Assembly: GCA_036231565.1 (NCBI GenBank)
Contig: JAZAHA010000018.1
Location: 27,127 to 91,126, forward strand
Direction of reading: 5' to 3'
Source of the DNA: Maricaulis sp036231565
GTDB taxonomy: Bacteria; Pseudomonadota; Alphaproteobacteria; Caulobacterales; Maricaulaceae
DNA: 64,000 nucleotides
Position 1 is the stretch's first letter. Every line of letters begins with the position of its first letter. The notes below the pieces were generated by a model. That model saw only the letters and a program-made list of their open reading frames with translations. It was not told the origin of the DNA and did not search any database. Below are positions 63,935-64,000 of the stretch, piece after piece. A program made the position numbers and the translations under genes.

Positions 63935-64000
63935 CCGGGTGGGGGGCCCCGCCCCCGCGGCCCGGCCCAACCCCCAACCCCCCCCCCGCCCCCGCAACAA
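63935..64000. other. Homopolymer-rich end of the window, probably unreliable sequence
   Basis: From about 63935 the sequence becomes runs of G and C with almost no other structure, including a C9 run near 63979, unlike the balanced GC-rich DNA before it. It resembles a low-quality contig end. No feature is called here. Confidence 0.55.

Overview
This 64 kb window is chromosomal DNA of a GC-rich alphaproteobacterium. Gene content and order (tsaB-rimI-fur, miaB-phoH-ybeY-corC-lnt, rimP-nusA-infB, mutS-glnD-murJ-trpS, rsmI-yraN-gshB, hemW-rdgB with rph-hrcA-grpE close by) are alphaproteobacterial. The stalked or budding aquatic lineages (Maricaulales/Hyphomonadaceae, Caulobacterales) are the best guess. 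That placement is inference from style and synteny, not from a search. I see no prophage, transposase, CRISPR array, tRNA or rRNA. Almost everything is core housekeeping, with a few accessory insertions that break otherwise conserved blocks.

Layout. 45-9151: fabI, a BCCT-type transporter, a secreted S9 peptidase, a membrane acyltransferase divergent from a membrane-anchored LytTR regulator, a small membrane protein and an outer-membrane barrel. 9276-31748: a nearly unbroken minus-strand run with the translation and RNA block (pnp, rpsO, truB, rbfA; infB, ylxR, nusA, rimP; trmB), an XRE regulator, then lnt, corC, ybeY, phoH, miaB, an MFS transporter, fur, rimI, tsaB, a nitroreductase, an Nfu scaffold and a universal stress protein. 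Two plus-strand secreted NTF2-like genes (13416-14408) split this block between infB and rbfA. The two resulting operons each appear to have a promoter built on the same 12-base -35 element. 31824-41324: a membrane protein of unknown role, a periplasmic copper chaperone, and trpS, murJ, glnD and mutS. 41425-47389: maeB, an AmpG-like permease of visibly lower GC, and a hybrid histidine kinase whose N-terminus carries a 12-copy pentapeptide repeat. 47640-55451: yifB, gshB, a BON lipoprotein, yraN, rsmI, a divergent LpoA-like lipoprotein, hemW and rdgB. 55452-56980: a small accessory island between rdgB and rph, with an AT-rich palindromic control region, a 38-residue membrane peptide gene too short for usual gene calling, a DUF2975 membrane protein with its small HTH partner, and a run of GC-rich palindromes. 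56981-63852: rph, hrcA, grpE, an FMN-binding glutamate-synthase-family protein, a possible zincin, twin glycine-zipper lipoproteins and an AlkB-type dioxygenase. The last 60-odd bases are homopolymer-rich and look like a poor contig end.

How the genes work together. The 9-30 kb stretch is a protein-synthesis and RNA-quality supercluster: ribosome maturation (RimP, RbfA, YbeY, RimI), initiation (IF2), transcription elongation (NusA), tRNA modification (TruB, TrmB, MiaB, TsaB), RNA decay (PNPase, PhoH) and envelope lipoprotein maturation (Lnt). Start codons in the rimP-nusA-ylxR part are unusual: TTG for rimP and probably CTG for ylxR. The rimP leader carries a terminator-like hairpin between promoter and start, which makes this operon a candidate for attenuation. 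The best candidate for an undescribed system is the small-peptide/DUF2975/HTH island at 55.5-57.0 kb. Secondary points of interest are the altered catalytic motifs of GlnD and the repeat-bearing hybrid kinase.
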